Shown here: positions 1 through 10,944 of the stretch, piece after piece
How positions within the stretch are numbered: the first letter of the stretch is position 1
Layout: each line of letters opens with the position of its first letter
Source of the DNA: Cylindrospermopsis curvispora GIHE-G1
GTDB lineage: Bacteria; Cyanobacteriota; Cyanobacteriia; Cyanobacteriales; Nostocaceae
Length of the DNA stretch: 64,000 bases
Reading direction: 5' to 3'
NCBI RefSeq assembly: GCF_014489415.1
Contig: NZ_CP060822.1
Location: forward strand, 1,969,501-2,033,500
Program-made: the position numbers and the translations under genes
Notes under the pieces: generated by a model
Told to the model about the DNA's origin: nothing
The model's input: only the letters and a program-made list of their open reading frames with translations
Database searches by the model: none

Positions 1-1462
1 TGTTTCCCACCTTTCCTGGTGCTCCACCATTTAATCCAAAGGGGGGGACTAAACGATGACCAGAAAGAATATTTGCCGTCATGGATTCCAGAAATTTGAT
101 TTTTCTGACCACCCCATTACCCCCGGAATATTTTCCTTTACCCCCACTATTCTCACGGATAGTAAAACTTTCCACTATTACCGGATAACGGGTTTCTAGC
201 ACTTCTGGATCGGTAAGTAGGGAATTAGTCATGTGAGTGTGAACTGCATCTGTGCCATCAAAGTCCATACCTGCTCCGGAACCACCGCAAATAGTTTCAT
301 AATATTGATATTTTTCATTGCCAAAAGTGAAATTATTCATAGTTCCTTGGGAAGCAGCCATTACACCTAGGGCACCATATAAAGCATCAACAATAGTTTG
401 TGATGTTTCCACATTTCCTGCTACTACTGCTGCGGGATAGGTGGGATTTAGCATACAACCTTGAGGAATAATAATTTCTAAAGGTTTGAGACAGCCAGCA
501 TTAAGAGGAATATTGTCATCTACCAGAGTTCTAAAGACATATAATACTGCTGCTTGGGTTACAGCTTTAGGTGCATTAAAATTACTCTTTAATTGTGGTG
601 ATGTGCCCGTAAAATCAATTTTAGCTGTGCGATTTTCCCGATTAATAGTGACTTGAACTTGAATTTTTGCCCCACTATCCATGACATATGTAAAGGATCC
701 ATTTTTTAAAACATTGATAGTTCTTCTTACTGATTCTTCCGCATTATCTTGTACAAACTGCATATAAACTTTTACAGTTTCCAGCCCATAGTGATCAACC
801 ATTTTTATTAATTCTTGGCTTCCCCTGGCGTTAGCGGCAATTTGAGCTTTAAAATCTGCTATATTTTGCTCAGGATTGCGACTGGGATAGGGATGATTTA
901 ACAGATAATTTCTCACAGAGGTTTCTTGTAGCTCTCCTTCCTGAACCAGGAGAAAATTATCAAAAATAATCCCTTCTTGGGTAATATCCGTACTATGGGG
1001 AGGCATGGATCCGGGGGTAATACCACCGATATCTGATTGGTGTCCTCGGGATGCAACAAAAAATAGGGGAGAGTCTTGCCCAGTTTTTAAAAACATATTT
1101 GAAAATGGGGGTAAAAATATGGGCGTGATAGCAGTAACATCAGGTAAATGGGTTCCCCCATTGTAGGGATTATTGGATAGATAAACATTGCCTGGTTTAA
1201 TTGTAGTTCCCAAATCATTAATTAAACAGCGCACGCTTTCACTCATGGAACCTAAATGCACAGGAATATGAGGAGCGTTAGCAACTAATAAACCAGAACT
1301 GTCAAAAATAGCGCAGGAAAAATCCAGACGTTCCTTAATATTAACTGATACAGCTGTGTTTTGCAGCACTATTCCCATTTGTTCGGCAATGAATTGATAG
1401 AGATTTTTAAAAATTTCTAAGCGAACTGGATCTGGCTGAATATGATCATATAGTTTTTTCAT
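1..1462 (-). CDS. hyuB: Hydantoinase B / 5-oxoprolinase beta-type subunit (partial)
   Basis: The HyuB family is the second half of ATP-dependent 5-oxoprolinases and N-methylhydantoinases, which open a cyclic amide ring. The reading frame starts at an ATG at 1462 and stays open to the left window edge, giving about 487 residues, so the C-terminus is missing. The translation begins [18 protein letters not shown] and contains the family-typical stretches [26 protein letters not shown], and further on GGSGAG and [10 protein letters not shown]. The ATG overlaps the stop codon of the upstream hyuA as ATGA, indicating translational coupling. The exact substrate cannot be told from sequence; 5-oxoproline is the common guess in cyanobacteria. 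Confidence 0.9.
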   Translation of the reverse strand, partial: MKKLYDHIQPDPVRLEIFKNLYQFIAEQMGIVLQNTAVSVNIKERLDFSCAIFDSSGLLVANAPHIPVHLGSMSESVRCLINDLGTTIKPGNVYLSNNPYNGGTHLPDVTAITPIFLPPFSNMFLKTGQDSPLFFVASRGHQSDIGGITPGSMPPHSTDITQEGIIFDNFLLVQEGELQETSVRNYLLNHPYPSRNPEQNIADFKAQIAANARGSQELIKMVDHYGLETVKVYMQFVQDNAEESVRRTINVLKNGSFTYVMDSGAKIQVQVTINRENRTAKIDFTGTSPQLKSNFNAPKAVTQAAVLYVFRTLVDDNIPLNAGCLKPLEIIIPQGCMLNPTYPAAVVAGNVETSQTIVDALYGALGVMAASQGTMNNFTFGNEKYQYYETICGGSGAGMDFDGTDAVHTHMTNSLLTDPEVLETRYPVIVESFTIRENSGGKGKYSGGNGVVRKIKFLESMTANILSGHRLVPPFGLNGGAPGKVGN

Positions 1463-3570
1463 CTTTCTGCTCTTTCCAAGATTAAATGATTACGTTCAGT
1501 TAATTTTACTTGCCAATTGGGTTCAACCACAATGGTGCTGATTTTCTCCACAATAATAGCAGTACCTGGGATAATATCTCCCGGTTGTAAATCTTCTCTT
1601 CTATAAACTGGAGTATGCCACCATCTATTGGCGGTAAATAGCTCAACTACTTCTAAAGGTTGGGGAATTTGCCCCTGGGGAAGTTGACGGGAAATGATGG
1701 GTTCTTCTGGTGTGTCCATCTGTTGAATCACCTCGACAAAAATAGATTCCACAATTAAGGTTTTTTCTGGCTGAATAAACCCATATCTTGATTTGTGTTC
1801 CCTGGCAAATTGCTGCTGTATTAATTCTATATCGTTTCTAAAATCGACGGATAAGGTAGAATTAGTTCCCTCATACTTGAGGTTAAGGTTTTTAATCACC
1901 CTGACTGACAAATGATTTACCTGATGTTCTGCTGGATTTAATTCTTGATTGGCGGAAATTTCTAAACGGGTAACTAATTCCTGTAATTGGGGAATTAAGG
2001 ACTGACTCAAGGGTTTTTCTACTCCGGTGACTCTGGTAGCTCTCACATCAGCTAAACCCATTCCATAAGCTGACAATACACCAGCAAAGGGATGCAAAAA
2101 TATCTTTTTCATTCCTAAAGTATCCGCAATTAAACAAGCTACCTGTCCACCTGCACCTCCAAAACAACATAATACATATTCGCTAATATCATAACCCCGT
2201 TGTAGACTAATTTTTTTAATGGCATTAGCCATATTTTCCACAGCAATAGCAATAAATCCTGATGCTACCTGTGGAGGAGAAAAGGATTTTCCTGTAGTTA
2301 ATGTCATATTCTGGGTCAAGTTTGTAAACTTCTCCAGCACTATTTCCCTATCCAAAGGTAATTGACCATCATTTCCAAAAACTGCTGGAAAGTATTGGGG
2401 TTGAATCTTCCCCAACATAATATTAGCGTCTGTGACTGTTAATGGTCCCCCCCGTCTGTAGGATGCAGGTCCGGGATTTGAACCTGCAGATTCTGGACCT
2501 ACACGATAGGTGGATCCATCAAAAGATAAAATTGAACCTCCACCTGCAGCAATGGTATTAATCGCTAGGACGGGAACTCGCATCCGCGCACCTGCTATTT
2601 CCGAATCTAATTGTCTTTCATATTCCCCTTTAAAATGGGCCACATCTGTGCTTGTTCCTCCCATATCAAAGGTGATAATTAAATTAAATCCTGCTCTTTT
2701 ACTAGTTTGTACTGCACCAACAATACCACCAGCAGGCCCACTTAAAATGCTATCTTTACCTTGAAATTTCTCTGCATCAGTTAACCCACCGTCAGATTTC
2801 ATAAACATTAATTTGACCTCAGGAACCTGACTGGAAACCTGATTGACATAACGACGTAATATGGGTGTTAAATAAGCATCCACAACTGTTGTATCTCCCC
2901 GACTCACAAGTTTCATTAGGGGACTAACTTGATGGGAAATAGAAATTTGGGTAAATCCAATTTCTTCAGCAATTTTGCCTATTTCTTGTTCATGTGTGGG
3001 ATAGCGATCGCCATGCATGAGAACAATGGCGCAACTGTCAATTCCTGTTTGATGAATTGTTTGTAGGTCGCATTTAATTTTCTGATAATTTACGGGAAAT
3101 AACTCGTTACCATGAGCATCATATCTAGCATCTACTTCAATTACTGCTTCATACAGCATGGTAGGTAAAATTATCTGTCGGGCGAAAATGTTAGGACGGT
3201 TTTGATAACCAATTCTTAAAGCATCTTTAAAGCCTTTATTAATAACTAAAACAACCCGGTCTCCATGTCTTTCTAGCAGTGCATTTGTTGCTACTGTTGT
3301 TCCCATTTTAATCACTTCTATAGTTTGACCAGGAATACTCTGTTGGGGGGGAATTCCCATAATATCACGAAGTCCTTGAATTACCGCATCTGTATACTGA
3401 TCGGGATTCTCTGACAATAATTTATAAACTATTACCCATTGTTGATCGGGTAAGGGAACAATTAAAAATCTCTGGGGGTAGTTTAATAATCTATTGATTA
3501 TGTCCTGATTATCTGTTAACGCTACAATATCTGTAAATGTTCCACCTCTGTCTGCAAAGAATTTTAACAC
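1459..3570 (-). CDS. hyuA: Hydantoinase A / 5-oxoprolinase alpha-type subunit
   Basis: This 703-residue protein is the ATP-binding half of the 5-oxoprolinase/hydantoinase complex. The N-terminal phosphate-binding signature DRGGTFTD lies at residues 8-15, the motif MGTTVATNALLE follows near residue 90, and the actin-like ATPase core shows FDMGGTSTDVA near residue 305 and CCFGGAGGQ near 470. It is followed without a gap by hyuB (ATGA overlap), so the two are an operon and almost certainly one enzyme. In eukaryotic 5-oxoprolinase both halves form a single chain; here they are separate. The segment between residues 25 and 55 looks longer than I expect for this family, but I cannot align it here. 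Confidence 0.92.
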   Translation of the reverse strand: MLKFFADRGGTFTDIVALTDNQDIINRLLNYPQRFLIVPLPDQQWVIVYKLLSENPDQYTDAVIQGLRDIMGIPPQQSIPGQTIEVIKMGTTVATNALLERHGDRVVLVINKGFKDALRIGYQNRPNIFARQIILPTMLYEAVIEVDARYDAHGNELFPVNYQKIKCDLQTIHQTGIDSCAIVLMHGDRYPTHEQEIGKIAEEIGFTQISISHQVSPLMKLVSRGDTTVVDAYLTPILRRYVNQVSSQVPEVKLMFMKSDGGLTDAEKFQGKDSILSGPAGGIVGAVQTSKRAGFNLIITFDMGGTSTDVAHFKGEYERQLDSEIAGARMRVPVLAINTIAAGGGSILSFDGSTYRVGPESAGSNPGPASYRRGGPLTVTDANIMLGKIQPQYFPAVFGNDGQLPLDREIVLEKFTNLTQNMTLTTGKSFSPPQVASGFIAIAVENMANAIKKISLQRGYDISEYVLCCFGGAGGQVACLIADTLGMKKIFLHPFAGVLSAYGMGLADVRATRVTGVEKPLSQSLIPQLQELVTRLEISANQELNPAEHQVNHLSVRVIKNLNLKYEGTNSTLSVDFRNDIELIQQQFAREHKSRYGFIQPEKTLIVESIFVEVIQQMDTPEEPIISRQLPQGQIPQPLEVVELFTANRWWHTPVYRREDLQPGDIIPGTAIIVEKISTIVVEPNWQVKLTERNHLILERAER

Positions 3571-3811
3571 AGTTTATTTCCTCATTTTCCTAGCTAGATA
3601 ATAGCATGACCCGGGAGTCAACCACCCAGCCATGAATTTTAACGATTAACCTATTTTATTTGAATGGAAAAATTCATTGGCAAGTTGTTGTTCAGACTAC
3701 ACCATTTTATCATTACTTGTATTAGCATCGAATATGTTAACAATTGACGATTTTTGTTAATCAACCAACTGTTTTTAAAAACTATAGTCCTATCTCTCCC
3801 TTTTGGTATAT

Positions 3812-5308
3812 ATGAAATATTCCCCATGGGCCAATGCGGTTCAAGTTCGTCAAACTAAGGAAAACTTTGCCAAACCAGAGGAAAAATTATCTTATGAATT
3901 GGGTAAAGCAGTACAAGAACTCCCTCCTATTTATACCCGACTATTAGCTGGAACTATTAGTGCAATTGTATTTAGCAGTATTTTATGGGCTCACCTTTCT
4001 CAAGTTGATGAAGTCGCAACTGCAACGGGTGAGTTAATCGCTTCTACTCAAATTAGACCGGTCACATCCCTGGGTAATGGTTCTATTTTAGCAGTAAAGG
4101 TCAAGGAAGGAGATCGGGTTACTAAAGATCAAGTGTTAATTGAAAGGAATCCTGATTTTCAACAAACTGATATTAACCGTTTAACAAAGGCCAGTAAATT
4201 AATTGAGGAAGATTTACAACGTTTAGACACTGAAAGAACTGGAGCAAAAACTAGGGGAACCAAATTACAAGACGAGTTGTTAAATTCTCGGTTATTAGAC
4301 TACAAGGCTAAACAAATGGCTGCAGAAGCAGAAGCAAAGCGACAGCTTGCCAATATTCAGCAAGCAAAAATCAGATTGAGTCGCTTGCAAGAAAATCTAG
4401 CTAACAGTAAACCTAGTGTAGTTAATTCCCAAAACAATTTAGTCAACGCAGAAAATATTCGTAATCAAATACAAAGCAATTTGAAAATTGCCACCACTAG
4501 AGAAGAAAATCTCAGGACTCTACTCACTCCTGGTGCAGTTCCTAGGGTTGACTATCTGGAAGCTCTGGAGAGGGTAAATAGGGCAAATACGGATATTATC
4601 AGAGCTGTTAATGAGGTAAATAATGCTAAAAACAGACTACTGGAAGCCCAGGATAGGGTGACCTCTTTAGAAAAAGATATTGCTGCTCAAAAACAAGAAA
4701 TTAATCAAGCACAACAGACCTATCAATCAGCTAAAAGTCAAAGTCTAATATTAGCATCAGAGAGACAAAGCGAAATTTTAACCCAGATAAATAAACGTAA
4801 AGAAGAACTGACCAATATTGTTGGACAATTAGACCAGGCAAAAAAACAAAGGGAGAAAGAAATAATTAAGGCCCCAGTATCGGGAATAATTTATAAAATC
4901 AAAGCCACCAAAGGTCCAGTTCAATCCGGTGAAGAATTACTCTCCATTTTACCTGAAGGAGAAGATATTCTACTAGAGGTAAAAGTTCTCAATCGTGATA
5001 TTGGTTTTATTCGTCAAGGTATGACAGCAAAGGTGAAGTTGGCAACTTTCCCTTTTCAAGAATTCGGTGTGGTGGATGCTGAGGTTTTACAAATTAGTCC
5101 TAATGCGGTGGTTGATGAAAAATTAGGTTTGGTTTTTCCCACTAGGATTAGGTTAAATAAGCATTCAATTACTATGGATGGTCAGGAGGTGGAGTTTACT
5201 CCAGGGATGATGGCAAATGCGGAAATAGTGACTCGCAAAAAATCAATTCTGACTTTTATTGTGGAACCAATTACTAGAAGGTTCAATGAGGCTTTTTCCG
5301 TCAGGTAA
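3812..5308 (+). CDS. HlyD-family periplasmic adaptor (membrane fusion protein)
   Basis: Type I secretion/efflux adaptor that links an inner-membrane transporter to an outer-membrane channel. A single N-terminal membrane segment (about residues 45-65, around LAGTISAIVFSSILWAHL) is followed by a lipoyl/barrel-sandwich half (GNGSILAVKVKEGDRVTKDQ), a long alpha-helical hairpin rich in Gln, Glu, Lys and Ala (about residues 130-340), the second lipoyl half (IIKAPVSGIIYKIKATKGP) and a C-terminal beta-barrel. An in-frame TTG lies three codons upstream, but the ATG at 3812 is preferred. No transporter or TolC partner lies beside it in this window, so the substrate is unknown. Confidence 0.88.
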   Translation: MKYSPWANAVQVRQTKENFAKPEEKLSYELGKAVQELPPIYTRLLAGTISAIVFSSILWAHLSQVDEVATATGELIASTQIRPVTSLGNGSILAVKVKEGDRVTKDQVLIERNPDFQQTDINRLTKASKLIEEDLQRLDTERTGAKTRGTKLQDELLNSRLLDYKAKQMAAEAEAKRQLANIQQAKIRLSRLQENLANSKPSVVNSQNNLVNAENIRNQIQSNLKIATTREENLRTLLTPGAVPRVDYLEALERVNRANTDIIRAVNEVNNAKNRLLEAQDRVTSLEKDIAAQKQEINQAQQTYQSAKSQSLILASERQSEILTQINKRKEELTNIVGQLDQAKKQREKEIIKAPVSGIIYKIKATKGPVQSGEELLSILPEGEDILLEVKVLNRDIGFIRQGMTAKVKLATFPFQEFGVVDAEVLQISPNAVVDEKLGLVFPTRIRLNKHSITMDGQEVEFTPGMMANAEIVTRKKSILTFIVEPITRRFNEAFSVR

Positions 5309-5352
5309 GTTGGGATTGAATCTGAGTTATTAAACTCAACCCAGGAAAATCT

Positions 5353-5379
5353 TAGGATGGGTTACATCCACCCATCCTA
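5353..5379. terminator. Hairpin between convergent hlyD-like gene and ftsH; solo repeat fragment
   Basis: A perfect 10-bp inverted repeat, TAGGATGGGT...ACCCATCCTA, with a 7-nt loop lies between the convergent adaptor gene and ftsH. The sequence to its right (CCTACAAATAATTCCCTACTT) matches the end of the interspersed repeat found at 24163, 26686 and 38776 apart from a short deletion. It is therefore both a likely shared transcription terminator and a remnant of that repeat family. No long T-run follows, so the terminator role is inferred from position and stem strength. Confidence 0.5.
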
Positions 5380-5394
5380 CAAATAATTCCCTAC

Positions 5395-7281
5395 TTATAG
5401 CTGGGGAACAAACTGGGTTTTATCGGGAACAACAGTATACTCAGCTACGATTTGCTGGAACTCATTACCGTCTATGGTCTCTTTTTCAATCAAAAGATCT
5501 ACTAGACGATCAGTAAGAGTACGATTTTGCTTCATGATGTTTTTTGCCAAATCATAACACTCTTCTACAATTGTTCTCACTTGTGTGTCAATACGAGCGG
5601 CAATAGATTCGGAATACTCGGATCTGGTTGTCCAATCACGTCCTAAAAAGACTTCGCCTTGTTGACTTTCTAGGGATAGGGGACCAAGTTCGGACATACC
5701 AAAACGTGTTACCATTTGGCGTGCCATACCGGTTACCTGTTGTAAATCATTTCCTGCACCGGTAGTAACTTCTGCTGCACCAAAAATTACATCCTCAGCT
5801 GCACGCCCTCCTAAAGCACCTGTAATTCTCGCCTTGAGTTGAGAACGGGTAATTAATCCTTGTTCTTCATTAGGCATAAACCAGGTTAAACCCTGTGCTT
5901 GTCCTCTGGGAATTAGGGTGACTTTTTGGACTGGATCATGATCTTTTAACAAAGTACCTATTAAGGCATGTCCTATTTCATGGTAGGCAATTAATCGCTT
6001 ACTCTTGCTGTCTACTAAAGGAGTGCCTTCCATCCCTGCTACTACCCGGTCAACCGCATCATCAATTTCTAATAGGGTAATTGCTTCTTTGCGTCTTCTG
6101 GCGGTCAAAATGGCCGCTTCATTCAATAAGTTGGCTAGGTCAGCACCGCTAAATCCAGGAGTTCGACGGGCAATTGCCTCTAAGGACACGCTTTGATCTA
6201 GTTTCTTGTTGCGGGCATGAACCTCTAAGATTTCTAACCGTCCCTTAATATCAGGTGTATCTACGGTCACCTGTCTGTCAAAACGTCCAGGACGTAAAAG
6301 AGCTGAGTCAAGGACATCAGGACGGTTGGTAGCAGCAATAATAATGATGCCAGTGTTACCTTCAAAACCATCCATTTCCGTTAACAATTGGTTCAGGGTC
6401 TGCTCCCGCTCATCATTTCCACCACCTATACCCGCACCCCGTTGACGACCTACAGCATCAATTTCATCTATAAAGATAATACAAGGGGCGTTATCTTTGG
6501 CTTTTTTAAACAGGTCACGAACTCGGGAAGCTCCCACACCCACAAACATTTCTACGAATTCCGAACCGGATATAGAAAAGAATGGTACGCCTGCTTCACC
6601 AGCAATTGCTTTTGCTAATAGGGTTTTACCTGTTCCCGGTGGTCCTACTAGCAACACACCTTTGGGAATTTTTGCCCCTACTGCAGTAAATTTCTCTGGT
6701 TGCTTTAAGAAGGTAACAACTTCTTGTAATTCCTCTTTAGCTTCTTCAATACCAGCTACGTCGTCAAATTTTACTCCGGTTTTAGCCTCCATTTGGAAGC
6801 GAGCACGAGATTTACCAAAACTCATGGCTTGACCAGGTCCCCCAGGAAGGTTGTTAGAACGACGGAACAAAAAGAATAAACCACCAATCAATAAAACGGG
6901 GAAGACTAAATTGCCCAATAGACCCCAGATGGCACCGTCGTTACGAACTGGGTGAGCATCAAAACTGACTTGGTGTTCTTTTAGTTTGTTTATTAACTCG
7001 GGCGCATTTAAGGGTAGATCTACACGCCAACGTTGAACATGGTTCTCAATATCTTGATCCAGGGCTTCAATAATAGCTGTTCTACCCCCTTCGTATAGGT
7101 CCACACTAGTTACACGATCAGCATCCAGGTATTCCAAAAATCGTCCGTAGGTCATTCTGGTATTGGCAGCGTTTTTGCTTTGATCCCCTGGGGATCCAGC
7201 AAATGTACCTTGCCAGAGAAAAAAGCCTATTACTAGGGCCAGAACTGACCAAAGTGCTACAACTCTCCAGGAAAATTTCAT
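5395..7281 (-). CDS. ftsH: ATP-dependent zinc metalloprotease FtsH (FtsH2/Slr0228-like)
   Basis: Membrane-anchored AAA+ protease of 628 residues that degrades damaged membrane proteins; the FtsH2 type of cyanobacteria acts in photosystem II repair. Two membrane segments (about residues 7-25 and 120-140) flank a lumenal/periplasmic domain. Walker A is GPPGTGKT at 213-220, Walker B IIFIDEID at 268-275, and the zinc site HEIGH at 434-438. The N-terminus ([12 protein letters not shown] and the [14 protein letters not shown] region) resembles Synechocystis FtsH2 from memory, which is the basis for choosing that paralogue. It is transcribed alone, divergently from speA, with about 260 bp of shared upstream DNA. 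Confidence 0.96.
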   Translation of the reverse strand: MKFSWRVVALWSVLALVIGFFLWQGTFAGSPGDQSKNAANTRMTYGRFLEYLDADRVTSVDLYEGGRTAIIEALDQDIENHVQRWRVDLPLNAPELINKLKEHQVSFDAHPVRNDGAIWGLLGNLVFPVLLIGGLFFLFRRSNNLPGGPGQAMSFGKSRARFQMEAKTGVKFDDVAGIEEAKEELQEVVTFLKQPEKFTAVGAKIPKGVLLVGPPGTGKTLLAKAIAGEAGVPFFSISGSEFVEMFVGVGASRVRDLFKKAKDNAPCIIFIDEIDAVGRQRGAGIGGGNDEREQTLNQLLTEMDGFEGNTGIIIIAATNRPDVLDSALLRPGRFDRQVTVDTPDIKGRLEILEVHARNKKLDQSVSLEAIARRTPGFSGADLANLLNEAAILTARRRKEAITLLEIDDAVDRVVAGMEGTPLVDSKSKRLIAYHEIGHALIGTLLKDHDPVQKVTLIPRGQAQGLTWFMPNEEQGLITRSQLKARITGALGGRAAEDVIFGAAEVTTGAGNDLQQVTGMARQMVTRFGMSELGPLSLESQQGEVFLGRDWTTRSEYSESIAARIDTQVRTIVEECYDLAKNIMKQNRTLTDRLVDLLIEKETIDGNEFQQIVAEYTVVPDKTQFVPQL

Positions 7282-7541
7282 CTGTTAATTCGCCTCTAGT
7301 ACTAATATGACTAATTTTGTAACGGATGCTTATAAATCCATTTTGTAATTTGACATGGCAACACAGTTTGCCTAAGCTAGATCTGGGAGGTTTTCCCGCA
7401 ATCTTAATTAAATTTAACATATTTCTCATACTATTATCAAACGAAAATTGAAAATCCTAGGAATGTGGATTAATTACAGCTGGGGATTTAATTTGTTAAA
7501 TTATTACTCTGTGGGTAAACACAACATAAGGTGAGGAAGAA

Positions 7542-9557
7542 ATGGGTGTCGAGTCAATTACCGATGAAATCGTCAAAGTTCATACTAATGGACATAAATC
7601 AGAATTGAAAAACCAAAAACATAAAAAACTACTACCCCCCAGCACTAAATCGGGTGATTTATCCCGCAGTTGGAAAATAGAGGATAGTGAAGATCTATAT
7701 CGCATTGAAGGTTGGGGTAGACCTTATTTTTCCATTAATGCAGCAGGACATGTGACAGTCTCTCCCAAGGGAGATCGGGGGGGATCTCTGGACTTATTTG
7801 AGTTGGTCAATGCTTTAAAACAACGAAATCTAGGACTACCTTTGTTAATTCGTTTCTCTGATATTTTGGAGGATCGTATAGAGCGCTTAAACTCTTGCTT
7901 TGCTAAGGCGATCGCTCGCTATAATTATTCTGGAGTGTATAGGGGAGTTTTTCCAGTCAAATGCAACCAAGAACGGCACTTAATTGAAGATTTGGTGCGT
8001 TTTGGCAAGCCTCATCAGTTTGGACTGGAAGCAGGTTCTAAGCCAGAATTAATGATTGCTCTGGCTTTATTAGACACACCAGGAGCTTTATTAGTTTGTA
8101 ATGGCTATAAAGACCGAGAATATATTGAAACAGCAATGTTGGCTCAAAAACTAGGACAAACTCCAATTATTGTCCTGGAACAAATTGAAGAGGTCGATTT
8201 AGCGATCGCAGCTAGTGCTCAGTTAGGGATTAAACCCATTTTGGGAGTACGGGCAAAATTAAGCACTCAAGGTATGGGTAGATGGGGAACTTCTACGGGA
8301 GACCGTGCTAAATTTGGCTTGACTATTCCAGAAATCATGGAAGCTGTGGATAGGTTAAGATCAGCCAATTTACTGGATTGTTTACAACTACTTCACTTTC
8401 ATATTGGCTCACAAATTTCCGCGATTAATGTGATTAAAGATGCCATTCAAGAAGCTAGTCGTATCTATGTGGAACTGGCAATGTTAGGTGCTGACATGAA
8501 GTTCTTGGATGTGGGTGGTGGTTTAGGAGTAGATTATGATGGTTCCCAAACCAATTTCTATGCCTCTAAAAACTACAATATGCAAAACTATGCCAATGAT
8601 ATTGTAGCGGAGTTGAAAGATACATGCTCGGAAAGTAAAATTCCCGTACCTACCCTAATTAGTGAAAGTGGAAGAGCGATCGCATCACACCAGTCCGTGC
8701 TTATCTTTGATGTTTTAAGTACCAGTGATGTTCCACTGAATCCACCGGAGGAGCTCCAGGAAGGAGAATCCCCAATTATCAAATATTTGTGGGAGACATA
8801 TCAGTGTATCAACAAAGAGAACTATCAGGAGTTCTATCATGACGCTGCCCAGTTCAAGGAAGAAGCGATTAGTCGATTTAACTTAGGCATATTACGTCTA
8901 CAGGAGCGAGCCAAGGCTGAGCGTTTATACTGGGCTTGTTGTCAAAAAATCCTGGAAATTACTAGGCAACAAGAATATGTACCAGATGAATTGGAAGATC
9001 TGGAAAAAATCATGGCTTCTATCTACTACATTAATCTTTCCGTATTTCAATCAGCACCGGACTGTTGGGCCATAGACCAATTATTTCCCATCATGCCCAT
9101 CCACCGTTTAGATGAAGAACCGACTCAAAGGGGTATTTTAGCAGATCTAACTTGTGATAGCGATGGCAAAATCGACCGATTTATCGATCTAAGAGATGTT
9201 AAATCGGTTTTAGAGCTGCATAAATTCAACCCTGATAAACCCTATTATTTAGGGATGTTCCTCAACGGTGCTTACCAAGAAATCATGGGCAACCTACATA
9301 ACTTGTTTGGTGATACCAATGCTGTTCACATTCAACTTACGCCCAAAGGTTACCAAATTGAGCACGTTGTCAAAGGGGATACCATGAGCGAAGTAGTCAG
9401 TTATGTCCAGTATGATTCAGAAGACATGGTAGAAAATATTCGCCAGCGTTGTGAACAAGCTCTATTAGAAGACCGTATCACCTTATCCGAATCCCAAAGA
9501 TTGCTGCAAACCTATGAACAAAGTCTGAGAAGATATACGTATCTAAATAACAGTTAA
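7542..9557 (+). CDS. speA: Biosynthetic arginine decarboxylase
   Basis: Decarboxylates arginine to agmatine, the first step of polyamine synthesis; pyridoxal-phosphate dependent and cytoplasmic. The 671-residue length fits the SpeA family (about 640-690). The PLP lysine is in VFPVKCNQ (Lys140), the barrel continues with HFHIGSQ and the glycine-rich LDVGGGLGVDYDG near residue 325, and the C-terminal beta domain follows. The ATG at 7542 is preceded by a good ribosome site (AGGTGAGGA). The first 40 residues are Lys/Ser-rich and poorly conserved in type, normal for cyanobacterial SpeA. It appears monocistronic. Confidence 0.96.
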   Translation: MGVESITDEIVKVHTNGHKSELKNQKHKKLLPPSTKSGDLSRSWKIEDSEDLYRIEGWGRPYFSINAAGHVTVSPKGDRGGSLDLFELVNALKQRNLGLPLLIRFSDILEDRIERLNSCFAKAIARYNYSGVYRGVFPVKCNQERHLIEDLVRFGKPHQFGLEAGSKPELMIALALLDTPGALLVCNGYKDREYIETAMLAQKLGQTPIIVLEQIEEVDLAIAASAQLGIKPILGVRAKLSTQGMGRWGTSTGDRAKFGLTIPEIMEAVDRLRSANLLDCLQLLHFHIGSQISAINVIKDAIQEASRIYVELAMLGADMKFLDVGGGLGVDYDGSQTNFYASKNYNMQNYANDIVAELKDTCSESKIPVPTLISESGRAIASHQSVLIFDVLSTSDVPLNPPEELQEGESPIIKYLWETYQCINKENYQEFYHDAAQFKEEAISRFNLGILRLQERAKAERLYWACCQKILEITRQQEYVPDELEDLEKIMASIYYINLSVFQSAPDCWAIDQLFPIMPIHRLDEEPTQRGILADLTCDSDGKIDRFIDLRDVKSVLELHKFNPDKPYYLGMFLNGAYQEIMGNLHNLFGDTNAVHIQLTPKGYQIEHVVKGDTMSEVVSYVQYDSEDMVENIRQRCEQALLEDRITLSESQRLLQTYEQSLRRYTYLNNS

Positions 9558-9591
9558 TCAAAGTTATCAATCCCCATTCCCCTACCATTTC

Positions 9592-10761
9592 CTAAACTGT
9601 AATTGCTCCTAACAACTCGGCGATCGCTTGGTGTTCTGGAGGAATTTCGGCGGGTGGGATTTGACGTGCATCAGTAATTAGCCAATCTAAAGCTGCTGCT
9701 TGTACGTCAATAGCAGCGCCCATTTTATCTACACAATACCGTCCAAATACCAACTTATCTACCAAGCGAACTCCTGGACCTAAGCGAGACCATTCAAAAA
9801 TCACACTATTATCCACAGTCGCACCTCCACAAATCCAGCAATTTGGTCCAATCATGGATGGTCCGACAATTTTGGCCCCATCCTCAATTCGAGTCATAGC
9901 ACCAATGTAAACAGGTCCAGTAATATCTACCCGATCCCAATTTACGGCTACATTTAAACCAGTATATATATTTGGAGCAACTTCATAACCGGGTATTTGT
10001 ACATTTTTAATCTCTCCCAGTAAAACACCGCGAATTGCCCGCCAATAATCAGGTACTTTACCAATATCTACCCATTCAAAATCCATGGGGATAGCATAAA
10101 AGGGAGCATTAATTTCCACCAGGTGGGGGAACAACTGACTACCAATGTCATATTCAACACCGGATGGGATATACTTAAACACTTCTGGCTCAAAGATATA
10201 AATACCGGTGTTAATATTGGTGCTGAGAGCTTCTTCAACGGATGGTTTTTCCTGAAAAGCTCGCACTCGGTTATCATGATCTGTGACAACCACACCATAA
10301 CTAGAAACTTCCTCTTGGGGGACAGACTTGGTAATAATAGTAGCCATTGCACCCTTAGACCTGTGCCACTTAACTGCTGCGGTGAGGTCTAAATCAATTA
10401 AAGCATCACCACACAAAACTACAAATGTTTCATCAAAAAAAGGTGAGAAATCTTGGATACGACGCATTCCCCCAGCTGAACCGATAGCTTCCCCCACTAA
10501 TTTCCCTTGATCGTCTATTTTACCCTCAAAAGAATAACCAATCTGCACTCCGAACCTTTGACCATCACGGAAATAATTTTCTATCTCCTCAGCTAAATGG
10601 CTCACATTAACCATGATCTGGTCAAACCCATGTTTACGCAATAACTCTAGCAAAAACTCCATTACTGGCTTTTGCAGAATGGGAATCATTGGTTTAGGAA
10701 TGGTATATGTAATAGGGCGTACACGAGTGCCTTTACCCGCTGCTAGAATCATTGCTTTCAT
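9592..10761 (-). CDS. Sugar-1-phosphate nucleotidyltransferase (mannose-1-P guanylyltransferase-like)
   Basis: Nucleotidyltransferase that would couple a sugar-1-phosphate to NTP, making an activated sugar for polysaccharide or glycolipid synthesis. The N-terminal nucleotide motif is LAAGKGTRVRPIT (residues 6-18), followed by KPMIPILQKPVMEF, VLCGDAL and FQEKPS. The last third has left-handed beta-helix (hexapeptide) character (GPVYIGAMTRIEDGAKIVGPSMIGPNC, here in two short pieces around residues 285-310). It is 389 residues long; some cyanobacterial homologues carry an added phosphomannomutase domain, which is absent. Mannose-1-phosphate/GTP is the usual annotation, but glucose-1-phosphate/TTP cannot be excluded. 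Confidence 0.85.
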   Translation of the reverse strand: MKAMILAAGKGTRVRPITYTIPKPMIPILQKPVMEFLLELLRKHGFDQIMVNVSHLAEEIENYFRDGQRFGVQIGYSFEGKIDDQGKLVGEAIGSAGGMRRIQDFSPFFDETFVVLCGDALIDLDLTAAVKWHRSKGAMATIITKSVPQEEVSSYGVVVTDHDNRVRAFQEKPSVEEALSTNINTGIYIFEPEVFKYIPSGVEYDIGSQLFPHLVEINAPFYAIPMDFEWVDIGKVPDYWRAIRGVLLGEIKNVQIPGYEVAPNIYTGLNVAVNWDRVDITGPVYIGAMTRIEDGAKIVGPSMIGPNCWICGGATVDNSVIFEWSRLGPGVRLVDKLVFGRYCVDKMGAAIDVQAAALDWLITDARQIPPAEIPPEHQAIAELLGAITV

Positions 10762-10944
10762 AAAATGTTACTCCTGTTCCTCAACCACAAGCCAGTTTAT
10801 TATCATTAAAATACCCAATTATAGTTTGATTATCCAATACTTTTTGACAACCACGGATTTTTAGTTATAGCTGGCCCACCAACCAATAATTTACCATTAC
10901 CATATATTTATCAAATTTGATCTAAGAATTTAGGGTACTAGCAA

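Noticed and set aside
1459-1462. hyuA/hyuB as a frameshifted fused gene
   Set aside because: The ATGA overlap is the normal sign of translational coupling between separate subunits, and both frames are intact.
2460-2490. tRNA-like T-loop string inside hyuA
   Set aside because: A GATTTGAACCTGC motif occurs by chance inside a well-supported coding region; no cloverleaf forms.
5980-5986. HEIGH in FtsH as an altered active site
   Set aside because: HExxH is intact; isoleucine at this position is common in cyanobacterial FtsH proteins.
7118-7429. Open frame overlapping the start of ftsH
   Set aside because: It is a frame shadow with no recognisable protein and no ribosome site.
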